Source of the DNA: Streptomyces sp. SirexAA-E
GTDB taxonomy: Bacteria > Actinomycetota > Actinomycetes > Streptomycetales > Streptomycetaceae
Length of the DNA: 64,000 nucleotides
Assembly: GCF_000177195.2 (NCBI RefSeq)
Contig: NC_015953.1
Location: 4,836,001 to 4,900,000 of the forward strand
Direction: 5' to 3'
Shown: positions 1 to 8,801 of the stretch, piece by piece
Layout: the number at the start of each line of letters is the position of its first letter
How positions within the stretch are numbered: position 1 is the first letter of the stretch
Made by a program: the position numbers and the translations under genes
Notes under the pieces: generated by a model
What the model was told of the DNA's origin: nothing
What the model saw: the letters and a program-made list of their open reading frames with translations, nothing else
Databases searched by the model: none

Positions 1-192
1 GGCGTCGGCGGTGGCAGCGAGCAGGCGCAGCGCGGCGCCGGTGCCCGGGGACACCGAGCGGAGCCCCGACTCGTGGGCCCGGTCCCGGGCCCAGAGCAGA
101 GCTTCGTCCTCGGCGACAAAGGCGTCGGCGAACGCCCAGCTCGTCTGCCGGTTGGCGGTAATGACCCTCTCCTGTCCCCGTAGTTGACGCAA
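1..192 (-). CDS. O-methyltransferase, N-terminal part (cut by window edge)
   Basis: The minus strand is open from a TTG at 192 down to base 1 (64 codons, no stop). The N-terminus reads LRQLRGQERVITANRQTSWA and continues with an Ala/Leu-rich helical segment typical of the start of SAM-dependent class I O-methyltransferases. The SAM-binding motif would lie beyond the window, so no catalytic residue is visible. It is divergent from the sigma factor gene, the same arrangement as the O-methyltransferase next to sigE in mycobacteria. The identification rests mainly on this context and remembered similarity. The start is uncertain: the best Shine-Dalgarno-like GGAGAGG lies inside the frame and is followed by GTC, not a normal start codon. 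Confidence 0.6.
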   Translation of the reverse strand, partial: MRQLRGQERVITANRQTSWAFADAFVAEDEALLWARDRAHESGLRSVSPGTGAALRLLAATADA

Positions 193-216
193 CGGTGACT
201 GTATCCGCTGGAGCCG

Positions 217-242
217 GGAACCCGCAGATGGGACCGGGCGTT
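217..242 (+). promoter_or_regulatory. ECF-type promoter of the sigE operon
   Basis: GGAACC at 217-222 and CGTT at 239-242 are separated by 16 bases, the spacing and sequence of promoters used by extracytoplasmic-function sigma factors of the sigma-E class. It lies upstream of the ECF sigma gene, so autoregulation is the simplest reading. The predicted start of transcription is near 250, giving a leader of about 120 nt. Confidence 0.6.
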
Positions 243-369
243 AGGAAGAGGCAGGGGAAAACGCCGGGACCGGCCCCGTGGCCGGGCCCGGAATGTTCCC
301 TTGCGCCCGGGGACACCCTGGGCCCCATCAGGGAATAAGGCTTATCCGGAGCTAACGGGCGAGGTGGCT

Positions 370-1131
370 ATGGTAGGGGCTCCACTGGACACCACCAGAG
401 CCGATAGGGGAGGTGCGGCTGCGCCTGTGGATCGGGGAGGAGTGCTGCGGCGCTTTCTCAGGTCGGCGGGTGAGCCGAAATCCGTGACCGACATCGCTGA
501 CCGTTCTTCCGACGTTTCCGCACCGACCGCGACCTTCGCCGCAGATGCGGAATCTCAGGCGTGGACCCCGCCCACATGGGAAGAGATCGTCAGCACGCAC
601 AGCGGTCGCGTGTACCGCCTCGCCTACCGGCTGACGGGTAACCAGCACGACGCCGAGGACCTCACGCAGGAGGTCTTCGTCCGGGTCTTCCGGTCGCTGT
701 CGACCTATACACCCGGCACCTTCGAGGGCTGGCTGCACCGGATCACGACCAATCTCTTCCTGGACATGGTCCGCCGCAAGCAGCGCATCCGCTTCGACTC
801 GCTCGGCGACGACGCCGCCGAGCGGCTGCCGAGCCGCGAGCCGTCGCCCCAGCAGGTGTTCAACGACACACACTTCGACGCGGACGTCCAGCAGGCGCTG
901 GACACCCTCGCGCCCGAATTCCGTGCCGCGGTCGTGCTCTGCGACATCGAGGGCCTGTCGTACGAGGAGATCGCCGCCACGCTCGGCGTGAAGCTCGGTA
1001 CCGTGCGCAGCCGTATCCACCGTGGCCGTTCCCACCTGCGCAAGGCGCTGAAGCACCGTTCGCCCGAGGCCCGTGCCGAGCAGCGGTCCCTGGCGGACGC
1101 GCTCGTGGCGGGGGAGGGCGGATCGGCGTGA
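370..1131 (+). CDS. sigE: ECF RNA polymerase sigma factor, SigE (mycobacterial-type) family
   Basis: This 253-residue sigma-70 family protein redirects RNA polymerase to stress promoters. Region 2 starts near residue 85 and contains the DAEDLTQEVFVRVF core-binding helix and a GWLHRITTN segment. Region 4 (about residues 175-230) carries the LSYEEIAATLGVKLGTVRSR helix-turn-helix. An extended N-terminus of about 75 residues precedes region 2, as in mycobacterial SigE. ATG 370 is chosen because GAGGTG lies 4-9 bases upstream; a TTG at 301 in the same frame would add 23 residues but has no good ribosome site. The stop overlaps the anti-sigma start (GTGA), so the two are translationally coupled. 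This is not the cell-envelope gene called sigE in S. coelicolor; the symbol follows the mycobacterial orthologue. Confidence 0.92.
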   Translation: MVGAPLDTTRADRGGAAAPVDRGGVLRRFLRSAGEPKSVTDIADRSSDVSAPTATFAADAESQAWTPPTWEEIVSTHSGRVYRLAYRLTGNQHDAEDLTQEVFVRVFRSLSTYTPGTFEGWLHRITTNLFLDMVRRKQRIRFDSLGDDAAERLPSREPSPQQVFNDTHFDADVQQALDTLAPEFRAAVVLCDIEGLSYEEIAATLGVKLGTVRSRIHRGRSHLRKALKHRSPEARAEQRSLADALVAGEGGSA

Positions 1132-2111
1132 GTCTCACAGGTCCGACACCCGCCGAGCAGCACCTGGGGGACAGGCTCGCCGCGCTCGTCGACGGTGAGC
1201 TCAAACACGACGCGCGCGAGCGCGTCCTGGCCCACCTGGCGACCTGTTCCCGGTGCAAGGCAGAGGCGGACGCGCAGCGGCGGCTGAAGAGCGCCTTCGC
1301 CACCGCCACCCCGCCACCCCCTTCCGAGGGGTTCCTGGCCCGTCTCCAGGGCCTGCCGGGGGGCCCCGGCGGCGACGGCGACGCCCCCGACGAACCCTTC
1401 GGCCGCGGCCGGCGCTTCGGCGAGGGTGTCTTCCCTGCGCCCCACCACCCCCGTGGGCACGCGCGGTCGACCGCGGGCCCCGCGCCGCTGGACGGTTTCG
1501 GGTACCTGCCGACGGCCCACGGTTCCACCGCGGTGCTGCCGGGCGGACGCGGGCGTTCCGCGTTCCCGGTGCACGAGGTGGGCCGCGAGGCGGACCGCTC
1601 CTCCCCCTGGCGCGGGCGCCGCTTCGCGTTCGCCGCCGCCAGTGCCGTGTCCCTGGCGGCCATCGCGCTCGGCGGCACGCTGCCGTTGGAGTACGGCTCC
1701 GACACGCCGCTCACCGCCGAGGGCGCCGGGAGCAGCGCCACCCCGCTCGACGCCGAGGCGCGGACGGACGGCGCCGGTTCCGCGGCCAGTCGCGGCGGCG
1801 GCGGCGCACTCGCCTTCGGGGACCGGCCCGCCCGGTCGCCCGCGTCGGCCCCGGCCGTCTCCGCGTCCGCCCGGCCCGTGCTCGCGTCGGCGCCGTCCCT
1901 GCTGCTCGGCACGGCCACGCTCGGCGGCCAGACCCTGGCTTATCCGGTGCTCAACGTGAGCGTGCCGCCGCTGATACGCCCGACCGACGCGGGCCCCCTG
2001 CTGTCGGCCCCGCCGGGCGGGGCGACCGACCCCAAGGCCACGCCGCCCGTGTCTGCTTCCGTGTCACCGCCGCTCACCGATCACGCGCTGCCGCTTTCGC
2101 CGCTGCGCTGA
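1128..2111 (+). CDS. rseA: zinc-binding anti-sigma factor (ZAS), membrane-anchored
   Basis: This 327-residue protein is predicted to hold the upstream sigma factor inactive at the membrane. The N-terminal domain carries the ZAS motif His36-x3-Cys40-x2-Cys43 (HLATCSRC), which binds zinc and can be redox sensitive. A long Gly/Pro-rich linker follows, then one hydrophobic helix around residues 167-187 (FAFAAASAVSLAAIALGG), then an Ala/Ser-rich extracytoplasmic tail. The GTG start overlaps the sigE stop by 4 bases. The C-terminal half is longer than in small ZAS proteins and low in complexity. The partner assignment comes from operon position and the motif; the signal it senses cannot be read from sequence. 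Confidence 0.85.
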   Translation: MSLTGPTPAEQHLGDRLAALVDGELKHDARERVLAHLATCSRCKAEADAQRRLKSAFATATPPPPSEGFLARLQGLPGGPGGDGDAPDEPFGRGRRFGEGVFPAPHHPRGHARSTAGPAPLDGFGYLPTAHGSTAVLPGGRGRSAFPVHEVGREADRSSPWRGRRFAFAAASAVSLAAIALGGTLPLEYGSDTPLTAEGAGSSATPLDAEARTDGAGSAASRGGGGALAFGDRPARSPASAPAVSASARPVLASAPSLLLGTATLGGQTLAYPVLNVSVPPLIRPTDAGPLLSAPPGGATDPKATPPVSASVSPPLTDHALPLSPLR

Positions 2112-2201
2112 CCGGTTCCCTGCGCGCGGATTCGCAAACCTGGTTGAATTCCAGGAGGGACGCCCTTGTGGGGGCGCGCACAGGCCAGTGGCGGGGAGAG
2201 C

Positions 2202-4115
2202 ATGGACGACGGGAAGCCCACCAGCGGGCCCAAGGCGAAGTGGTGGAGCCGTCCTTCGGCGGTACGGGTCCGCCCCGCCGAGGCGGATGACGCGGCCTCG
2301 GGAGCGCCGGCCGGCACGGCGGTCCGCGACGTGACGGCGACGGTTCCCGGGGCCCCCGCGGACCGCCCCGTGTCTCCGGCGGCGGAGCCCACCGGCTCCC
2401 GGGCCGAGGCGGCGCAGGGGGCGGACGATTCGTTCACGCTGGCGCCCCCGGCCACGGACACCGGCTCACCCGCACCGGCCGACGACGCCGGCGCCCACCG
2501 GCCCCCGGCTTCCGGCGCCTCCGAGCCGCCGGCCGGAGAGACGGCCCGGGAGGCGGTGGCCCCCGCCCCCCGGACGCAGCCGCTGCACGCGCCCGACGAG
2601 TACAGCACCCCGCCCTACGGCGGTCCGGGACCCTGGGCGCCGGCTCCGCCCGTCCAGCGTCCGGTACCGACCCCGGCCCAGGGCACCCCCGTGCCGCCGC
2701 CCTACGCGTCGTCCGGGGACGGCCAGGCACCGGTGACCCCCGCCCCGGGCGGCCAGGCACCGGGCGAGGCGTACCCGACGCCGTCCGGCGATGCGTACGC
2801 CCCGCACGTGCCCCACCAGAACCCGCACCGGGCCGCCGTGACCGCGCCTCAGCCCCCGGCCCCGGCTCACCCCCAGGCGCCCGTACCGCCTCCGCAGCCG
2901 CCGCACCAGCCGCAGGCCACCCAGTGGCTGCGCTACGACCCCTGGGGCGCCCCCCAGCAACCCCTGAGCCGTCCCGACGCCGGGGCCGGGAGCGGCAAGG
3001 CCCGCACGGGCCGCCGTGGACCGGTCCTGGCCGGTGCCGTGCTGCTCGCCCTCGTGGCGGGCGGGATCGGCGGCGGGATCGGCTCCTACGTCGAGCGCAA
3101 CGGCGGCCTGACCACCGTCGAGCTGCCCCAGGCCGGGCCCGACAGCGGGGGCAGGGCCCCGGACAGCGTCGCCGGGATCGCCGCACGCTCCCTGCCCGGC
3201 GTGGTGACCCTGCACGTCAGCGGAGCCGCCGAGTCCGGCACCGGAACCGGCTTCGTGCTCGACGGCAAGGGCCACATCCTCACCAACAACCACGTCGTGG
3301 CCCCCGCCGGATCCAACGGCGACATCACGGTCACCTTCAGCGGCGGCGAGACCGCCTCGGCGAAGGTCGTCGGCAAGGACAGCGGCTACGACCTGGCGGT
3401 GGTGAAGGTCGGCGGCGTCTCGGGCCTCAAGCCCCTGCCCCTCGGCAACTCCGACAACGTGCAGGTCGGCGACCCGGTGGTGGCCATCGGCGCGCCCTTC
3501 GACCTCTCGAACACGGTCACCTCCGGCATCATCAGCGCCAAGCAGCGGCCCATCACCGCGGGCGGTGAGAAAGGCGACGGCAGCGACGTCAGCTACGTCG
3601 ACGCGCTCCAGACCGACGCCCCCATCAACCCCGGCAACTCGGGCGGCCCGCTCGTCGACGCCCAGGGCCGGGTCATCGGCATCAACAGCGCCATCCGCGC
3701 GGCCGACAGCGGCTCCGGGCTCGACGGCGGACAGTCCGGCTCGATCGGCCTCGGGTTCGCCATACCCATCAACCAGGCCAAGCGCGTCGCCGAGGAGCTG
3801 ATCAACACCGGCAAGGCCTCCCACCCCGTGATCGGTGTCACGCTGGACATGCAGTTCACCGGCGACGGCGCCAAGGTCGGCGGGAAGGGAGCCGACGGCG
3901 GATCCTCGGTGACCCCGGGAGGCCCGGCCGCCGAGGCGGGCATCGAGGCGGGCGACGTCATCACCCAGGTGCAGGGCCAGCGCGTGCACAGCGGCGAGGA
4001 GCTGATCATCAAGATCCGCGCCCACCGCCCGGGCGACCGGCTGGACCTGCGGCTGACCCGCGGGGGTAAAGAGCTGTCCAAGACGTTGACCCTGGGTTCC
4101 GCGAGCGGCACCTGA
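2202..4115 (+). CDS. htrA: HtrA-type membrane serine protease with PDZ domain
   Basis: This protein of about 637 residues is built as a Pro-rich cytoplasmic region (about 1-255), one membrane helix (GPVLAGAVLLALVAGGIGGG), a trypsin-like domain and a C-terminal PDZ domain. The catalytic triad is visible: His in LTNNHVV, Asp in GYDLAVVKV, and Ser in PINPGNSGGPLVD. The PDZ carboxylate-binding region precedes GIEAGDVITQVQG. It acts outside the membrane in protein quality control. In the mycobacterial operon HtrA cleaves or modulates RseA, and that role is inferred here. The ATG at 2202 is chosen, but an in-frame TTG at 2166 has the stronger AGGAGGG ribosome site 7 bases upstream, so the N-terminus may be 12 residues longer. 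Confidence 0.93.
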   Translation: MDDGKPTSGPKAKWWSRPSAVRVRPAEADDAASGAPAGTAVRDVTATVPGAPADRPVSPAAEPTGSRAEAAQGADDSFTLAPPATDTGSPAPADDAGAHRPPASGASEPPAGETAREAVAPAPRTQPLHAPDEYSTPPYGGPGPWAPAPPVQRPVPTPAQGTPVPPPYASSGDGQAPVTPAPGGQAPGEAYPTPSGDAYAPHVPHQNPHRAAVTAPQPPAPAHPQAPVPPPQPPHQPQATQWLRYDPWGAPQQPLSRPDAGAGSGKARTGRRGPVLAGAVLLALVAGGIGGGIGSYVERNGGLTTVELPQAGPDSGGRAPDSVAGIAARSLPGVVTLHVSGAAESGTGTGFVLDGKGHILTNNHVVAPAGSNGDITVTFSGGETASAKVVGKDSGYDLAVVKVGGVSGLKPLPLGNSDNVQVGDPVVAIGAPFDLSNTVTSGIISAKQRPITAGGEKGDGSDVSYVDALQTDAPINPGNSGGPLVDAQGRVIGINSAIRAADSGSGLDGGQSGSIGLGFAIPINQAKRVAEELINTGKASHPVIGVTLDMQFTGDGAKVGGKGADGGSSVTPGGPAAEAGIEAGDVITQVQGQRVHSGEELIIKIRAHRPGDRLDLRLTRGGKELSKTLTLGSASGT

Positions 4116-4235
4116 CGGCCGTCGGCAGGTACCGCGTGGACAGCTTCGCCGGGTACCGTGGAGCCGGTCCGGGCCACGGCGACCCGGCGAGCAGGCAACC
4201 GCTGGGACCACGCAGAGAACACGAGGAGCAGCAAG

Positions 4236-4727
4236 GTGTTCAATGACATAGGCGCACTTGAGCTGCTGACGCTCGTGGTTATCGCCGTGCTCGTCTTCGG
4301 TCCGGAGAAGCTGCCGAAGGTCATCCAGGACATCACGCGCACCATCCGCAAGATCCGTGAGTTCTCGGACAGCGCGAAGGAAGACATCCGCACGGAGCTC
4401 GGCCCGCAGTTCAAGGACTTCGAGTTCGAGGACCTCAACCCCAAGACGTTCCTCCGCAAGCAGCTCTCGGAGGGCGGGGACGACCTGGGGCTCAAGGAGA
4501 TCCGCGAGAGCTTCGACCTGCGCAAGGAGATGGCCGAGGTCACCGACGCGGTCAACGGCCGCGAGAGCGCCTCGTCCACCGCCTCCGCGGCGGCCGGCAC
4601 GCCCGACCTCCTCAAGAAGGAGTCGACGCCCGACCTCCTGAAGAAGGAGACCGCGTCCGATCCCCTGCGGAAGACCGCGCAGCCCGCGAAGGACGAGCGC
4701 CCGCCCTTCGACGCAGACGCCACCTGA
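4236..4727 (+). CDS. tatB: Sec-independent (Tat) translocase subunit TatB
   Basis: This 163-residue protein has the TatA/B signature: a short N-terminal membrane helix (LELLTLVVIAVLVFGPEKLP) with the FGP hinge, then an amphipathic helix and a long charged cytoplasmic tail. TatB works with TatC in recognising twin-arginine substrates. The Glu in the helix (IGALELLT) is typical of TatB rather than TatA. GTG 4236 is preceded by GAGGAG. The tail has three near-repeats of (T/S)PDLLKKE between about residues 125 and 150. It follows htrA after 120 bp, the same order as in mycobacteria. Confidence 0.9.
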   Translation: MFNDIGALELLTLVVIAVLVFGPEKLPKVIQDITRTIRKIREFSDSAKEDIRTELGPQFKDFEFEDLNPKTFLRKQLSEGGDDLGLKEIRESFDLRKEMAEVTDAVNGRESASSTASAAAGTPDLLKKESTPDLLKKETASDPLRKTAQPAKDERPPFDADAT

Positions 4728-4852
4728 GACCCGTCAATCCCGGCTCGCCGGACCGGTATGGCTATTCTCCATCTGTCCGGTTGCGAGGTCGCCCACGCCC
4801 GAGAGGGAGGGCCGCTCCGGATCACTGACAGATCGAGGAGGCGGCCGGGCAG

Positions 4853-5515
4853 ATGGAGACGACGAGTCGGGCAGAGGCGGACGGTGCCCCGGGCACCGGT
4901 ACCGCAGAGGGGATGCCGGCGACCCGGCGCACTGTCGACGGCTATCTGAAGGCGCCGTTCCCCTGGTACGGCCTGGACGAGGCGTTCACCGGTCCGCGCT
5001 GGCTGATGCAGGTCACCGCCGCGGCGGACGGGACGGTCCAGCACGGCTGCACCGGACACGGTGAAGAACCGGTCCTGCGGGTCGCCGAGGGCGACGAGAA
5101 GGCGCGCTTCGCGGTGGTCGTGACCGTCGCCAGCAGCCCGACGCGAGGCAGCGGCGACGGTACGGGCGTACTGGAGGCCACCACGGTCTCCTCGGCGGCC
5201 TGGCTGGCGGGCTCCGGCCTGCTCACGTACACCTGGCCGGCGCAGATGGACCACGTCCTGCGCACCGAATGGCTGAGCCAGCAGACCGAGGCGGCGTTCG
5301 CGCTCGCCGACGAGGTGGGCCAGGCACCCTGGTCGACGCTGTCCCTTCCGGTGGACGGCGTACCGGTGGACTTCCACTACCGCGAGTCCGAGTTCGGCTG
5401 GATCCTCGCCGGATCGGCCCCCGACGGCGTGCACATCGGCGCGTACGGTCGCGGGATGAGCGCCTACGGCCTCGGCTTCGCGGTGATCGGCGACATCAGG
5501 ACGTACGAGGCCTGA
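4853..5515 (+). CDS. conserved hypothetical protein (220 aa)
   Basis: I do not recognise a named domain. The protein is soluble-looking, acidic, without signal peptide or membrane helix, and rich in beta-type segments (ARFAVVVTVAS, FGWILAG, GLGFAVIGDIRTY). ATG 4853 follows an AGGAGG that is rather far upstream (about 12 bases). It stands alone between tatB and the convergent mrp gene and is followed at once by a strong bidirectional terminator. Codon use is like its neighbours, so it is a genuine resident gene, probably restricted to streptomycetes. Confidence 0.7.
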   Translation: METTSRAEADGAPGTGTAEGMPATRRTVDGYLKAPFPWYGLDEAFTGPRWLMQVTAAADGTVQHGCTGHGEEPVLRVAEGDEKARFAVVVTVASSPTRGSGDGTGVLEATTVSSAAWLAGSGLLTYTWPAQMDHVLRTEWLSQQTEAAFALADEVGQAPWSTLSLPVDGVPVDFHYRESEFGWILAGSAPDGVHIGAYGRGMSAYGLGFAVIGDIRTYEA

Positions 5516-5529
5516 GCGCCCCGCACAAC

Positions 5530-5562
5530 CGCGGGGCGGCCCTCGACGAGGACCGCCCCGCG
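5530..5562. terminator. bidirectional terminator hairpin
   Basis: A perfect 10-bp inverted repeat, CGCGGGGCGG at 5530-5539 and its complement at 5553-5562, lies between two convergent genes (stops at 5515 and 5582). Long GC-rich hairpins without a U-run are the usual terminators in Streptomyces. Confidence 0.75.
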
Positions 5563-5581
5563 CCCGCGGGAGCCGTACGGC

Positions 5582-6715
5582 TCAGAACTTGTTGCGCGGG
5601 GTCAGCCCCAACGACATGCCGGACAGGCCGCGCTGACGGCCCCCCAGCTTCTGCGCGATCGACCGCAGTGCCGCACCGGCCGGGGAGTCCGGGTCGGACA
5701 GGACGACGGGCTTGCCCTCGTCGCCGCCCTCACGCAGCCGTACGTCGATCGGGATCGAGCCCAGCACCGGCACCTCGGCGCCGACCGTCTTCGTCAGCCC
5801 GTCGGCGACCCGCTGACCGCCGCCGGAGCCGAACACGTCGACCATCTCGTCGCAGTGCGGGCACGGCATGCCGGACATGTTCTCGACGACACCCACGATC
5901 TTCTGGTGCGTCTGCACGGCGATGGAACCCGCACGCTCGGCGACCTCGGCCGCCGCCTGCTGGGGGGTCGTGACGACCAGGATCTCGGCGTTCGGCACGA
6001 GCTGCGCCACCGAGATCGCGATGTCGCCCGTGCCCGGCGGCAGGTCGAGCAGCAGGACGTCCAGGTCGCCCCAGTACACATCGGCGAGGAACTGCTGCAG
6101 GGCGCGGTGCAGCATCGGGCCGCGCCAGACCACGGGGGCGTTGCCCGGGGTGAACATGCCGATGGAGATGACCTTCACGCCGTGCGCGGACGGCGGCATG
6201 ATCATGTTCTCGACCTGGGTGGGCTTGCCGTCCGCGCCGAGCATCCGGGGCACGCTGTGCCCGTAGATGTCCGCGTCCACCACGCCGACCTTGAGCCCGT
6301 CGTCCGCCAGCGCCGCCGCGAGGTTCACCGTCACCGAAGACTTGCCGACACCGCCCTTGCCGGACGCGACCGCGTAGACCCGGGTCAGCGAACCGGGCTT
6401 GGCGAACGGGACCTCACGCTCCGCGGTGCCCCCGCGCAGCGAGGAGGCGAGCTCCTTGCGCTGCTCGTCGCTCATCACGTCGAGCGTGACCTCGACCCGC
6501 GACACGCCCTCGACCCGGGCCACCGCGTCGGTCACGTTCGTGGTGATCGTCTCCCGCATCGGGCAGCCGGAGACCGTGAGGTACACGGTGACAGCGACCA
6601 CACCGTCAGGATCGATGGCGACCGATTTCACCATGCCCAGCTCGGTGATCGGTCGGTGGATCTCCGGGTCGTTCACTGTCGCCAGCGCTTCACGCACCGC
6701 GTCTTCCGTAGCCAT
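5582..6715 (-). CDS. mrp: Mrp/NBP35-type P-loop Fe-S cluster carrier ATPase
   Basis: This 377-residue protein has an N-terminal MIP18/DUF59 domain (residues 1-80) and a ParA/Mrp ATPase domain. The deviant Walker A, SGKGGVGKSS, is near residues 118-127. DLPPGTGD is the Walker-B-like segment. The CxxC pair MPCPHC near residue 285 binds the bridging Fe-S cluster in ApbC/Mrp proteins. It loads Fe-S clusters onto apoproteins in the cytoplasm. The ATG at 6715 is preceded by a TACTAT hexamer 7 bases upstream, suggesting a leaderless mRNA, although a weak GGGGG also lies before it. Its position beside the sigE-tatB block matches mycobacteria. Confidence 0.93.
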   Translation of the reverse strand: MATEDAVREALATVNDPEIHRPITELGMVKSVAIDPDGVVAVTVYLTVSGCPMRETITTNVTDAVARVEGVSRVEVTLDVMSDEQRKELASSLRGGTAEREVPFAKPGSLTRVYAVASGKGGVGKSSVTVNLAAALADDGLKVGVVDADIYGHSVPRMLGADGKPTQVENMIMPPSAHGVKVISIGMFTPGNAPVVWRGPMLHRALQQFLADVYWGDLDVLLLDLPPGTGDIAISVAQLVPNAEILVVTTPQQAAAEVAERAGSIAVQTHQKIVGVVENMSGMPCPHCDEMVDVFGSGGGQRVADGLTKTVGAEVPVLGSIPIDVRLREGGDEGKPVVLSDPDSPAGAALRSIAQKLGGRQRGLSGMSLGLTPRNKF

Positions 6716-6810
6716 ACCCCCGATAGTACGGGTGCGCGCGGCGCTTCCCTGAAAGGGTGTGGTGGCGACGGGAGGGCGGTACACGCCGGTGCCTACCCGC
6801 GGGTAGCCCC

Positions 6811-7371
6811 TCAGCGGTCGGCTTCGTCACCCTCCGCGGGATGCAGCACCCGGCGCTCCTCCATGTCCCTGACCATGGCCTCCAGCTCGGAGCGGATCCA
6901 GTCCCGGGTGGCGACCTCGCCGAGCCCCATCCGGAGCGCCGCGATCTCCCGGGTGAGGTACTCGGTGTCGGCGATCGAGCGCTCGTTCTGCTTGCGGTCC
7001 TGCTCGTGGGTGACCCGGTCGCGGTCGTCCTGGCGGTTCTGCGCGAGCAGGATCAGCGGGGCCGCGTACGAGGCCTGGAGGGAGAGCGCCAGGGTCAGGA
7101 AGATGAACGGGTACTCGTCGAACCGCAGTCCGGCCGGCGCGACGATGTTCCACAGCACCCACAGGATGATGATCAGCGTCATCCAGACGATGAACCGCCC
7201 GGTGCCCAGGAAGCGGGCGATGCGCTCGGAGAACCGGCCGAACGCCTCGGGGTCGTACTCCGGCAGCAGCCGGCGCCGCGGCGCCTTCGGCTGGTCGAGC
7301 CGGGGCCGCGGGGGGCGCGCGATACCCGACGCGCCCGACGGTGTGCTTTTCGTACGGTCCTCAGCGGCCAC
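6811..7371 (-). CDS. DUF1003 membrane protein
   Basis: This 186-residue protein has the DUF1003 layout: a charged N-terminus, two membrane helices (IVWMTLIIILWVLWNIVAP and FIFLTLALSLQASYAAPLIL) and a charged C-terminal helix with the QNRQDDRDR segment that marks the family. Function is unknown. Its start overlaps the end of the upstream MgtE_N/CBS gene by 11 bp, so the two are co-translated. This pairing suggests a shared role in divalent-cation homeostasis, but that is inference. Confidence 0.88.
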   Translation of the reverse strand: MAAEDRTKSTPSGASGIARPPRPRLDQPKAPRRRLLPEYDPEAFGRFSERIARFLGTGRFIVWMTLIIILWVLWNIVAPAGLRFDEYPFIFLTLALSLQASYAAPLILLAQNRQDDRDRVTHEQDRKQNERSIADTEYLTREIAALRMGLGEVATRDWIRSELEAMVRDMEERRVLHPAEGDEADR

Positions 7372-8632
7372 CGGAGACCCCCTCCCCGCTCTCGAAGTCG
7401 GTCTCCCGCCAGTCCTCGGGGAGCAGGTGGTCCAGCACGTCGTCGACGGTGACCGCGCCCAGCAGCGACCCGCTCTCGTCCACCACGGGCGCCGAGACGA
7501 GGTTGTACGCGGCCAGGTAACTGGTCACGGCGGGCAGCGGGGTGTCCGGGGCGAGCGGGACGAGATTGCTGTCGACCAGCGCGCTGACCAGGGTGAACGG
7601 GGGATCGCGCAGCAGCCGCTGGAAGTGCACGGTGCCCAGGTACTTGCCGGTCGGTGTTTCGTCCGGCGACCGGCAGACGTACACCTGGGCGGCCAGCGCG
7701 GGGGAGAGGTCCTGCTGCCGGACCCGGGCCAACGCGTCGGCGACCGTCGCGTCCGGCCGCAGGATGATCGGCTCGGTCGTCATCAGACCGCCCGCCGTCC
7801 GCTCCTCGTACGACAGCAGGCGCCGCACGTCGGCCGCGTCGTCCGGCCGCATCAGGGCCAGCAGCCGTTCCTTGTCGGCCTCCGGCAGCCAGGAGAGCAG
7901 GTCGGCCGCGTCGTCCGGGTCCATCGCCTCCAGGACGTCCGCGGCGCGGTCCTCCTTCAGCTTGCCGATGATCTCCACCTGGTCGTCGCCGGGGAGCTCC
8001 TCCAGCACGTCCGCGAGCCGGTCGTCGTCCAGGGCGGCCGCGACCTCGGCCCGGCGCTTCGGCGTCAGATGGTGCATCGCGTTGGCGACGTCGGTGGGGC
8101 GCAGCCGCTCGAAGGTGGCCACCAGGCTCTCGGCGCCCCCGTGCTGCTCCAGCGAGAACCCGCTGATCGCCGACCACTCCACGGTCAGGGTCTCGCCCTT
8201 GCGGCGCAGCGCGCCGCCGCGGCCCTTGCGGACGAAGAACTTGTCGATCTCCCAGTCACGGCGGGCCGGGAGCTGCTGGATGGCCACGTCCAGGACCGTG
8301 ACCTCCTCGTCCGTCTCCACCAGGCGCACCCGCCGGTCAAGGAACTCACCGAGGACGAGTCGCTCGGTCGGGCGCTGCTCGAAGCGCCGCATGTTGACCA
8401 CGCCGGTGGTGATGACCTGGCCGGACTCGACGCCCGTCACCCGGGTCATCGGCAGGAAGATGCGACGCCGGCTCACGACCTCGACGACCATGCCCAGGAG
8501 CCGCGGAGGCCTGCCGCCGACCCGGAGCATCGCCACCAGGTCGCGGACCCGGCCGACCTGGTCGCCGTTGGGGTCGAACACCGGTACGCCGGAGAGGTGC
8601 GAGACGAAAACCCGGGGGGTGCCTGCCGCCAT
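7361..8632 (-). CDS. MgtE N-domain plus CBS-pair protein lacking the channel domain
   Basis: This 423-residue protein has an N-terminal PRC-barrel-like part (about 1-110), an MgtE intracellular N-domain (about 155-280, with repeated DVLEELP, DVLEAM and DLLSWLP segments) and a CBS pair (about 285-400, MTTEPIILRPDATVADAL). In true MgtE Mg2+ channels these modules are followed by five membrane helices; here the protein ends after the CBS pair. It may be a soluble Mg2+ or nucleotide sensor acting on a partner, possibly the co-translated DUF1003 protein. The start is ATG 8632. Confidence 0.87.
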   Translation of the reverse strand: MAAGTPRVFVSHLSGVPVFDPNGDQVGRVRDLVAMLRVGGRPPRLLGMVVEVVSRRRIFLPMTRVTGVESGQVITTGVVNMRRFEQRPTERLVLGEFLDRRVRLVETDEEVTVLDVAIQQLPARRDWEIDKFFVRKGRGGALRRKGETLTVEWSAISGFSLEQHGGAESLVATFERLRPTDVANAMHHLTPKRRAEVAAALDDDRLADVLEELPGDDQVEIIGKLKEDRAADVLEAMDPDDAADLLSWLPEADKERLLALMRPDDAADVRRLLSYEERTAGGLMTTEPIILRPDATVADALARVRQQDLSPALAAQVYVCRSPDETPTGKYLGTVHFQRLLRDPPFTLVSALVDSNLVPLAPDTPLPAVTSYLAAYNLVSAPVVDESGSLLGAVTVDDVLDHLLPEDWRETDFESGEGVSGGR

Positions 8633-8801
8633 CCTGTGCGTCTCCCTCCGCCTCCGCGTCCTCGTCTGCCGTGATCAGGCTAGCCCGTACCCGTTCCCGC
8701 CGCTTCGGCGGACCGTCCGTACGGAGCCGGGCCGAAAGGCGTACGGCGCACGGGTACGCTGCCGTCTGCCACCCAGACACACAGATGAGAGGCAGTGCGC
8801 C

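Noticed and set aside
2466..4211. Long open frame on the minus strand opposite the HtrA gene (and many similar antisense frames)
   Set aside because: High G+C makes antisense frames open by default; these translate to low-complexity Arg/Ala/Gly-rich sequence with no domain and lie opposite well-recognised genes.
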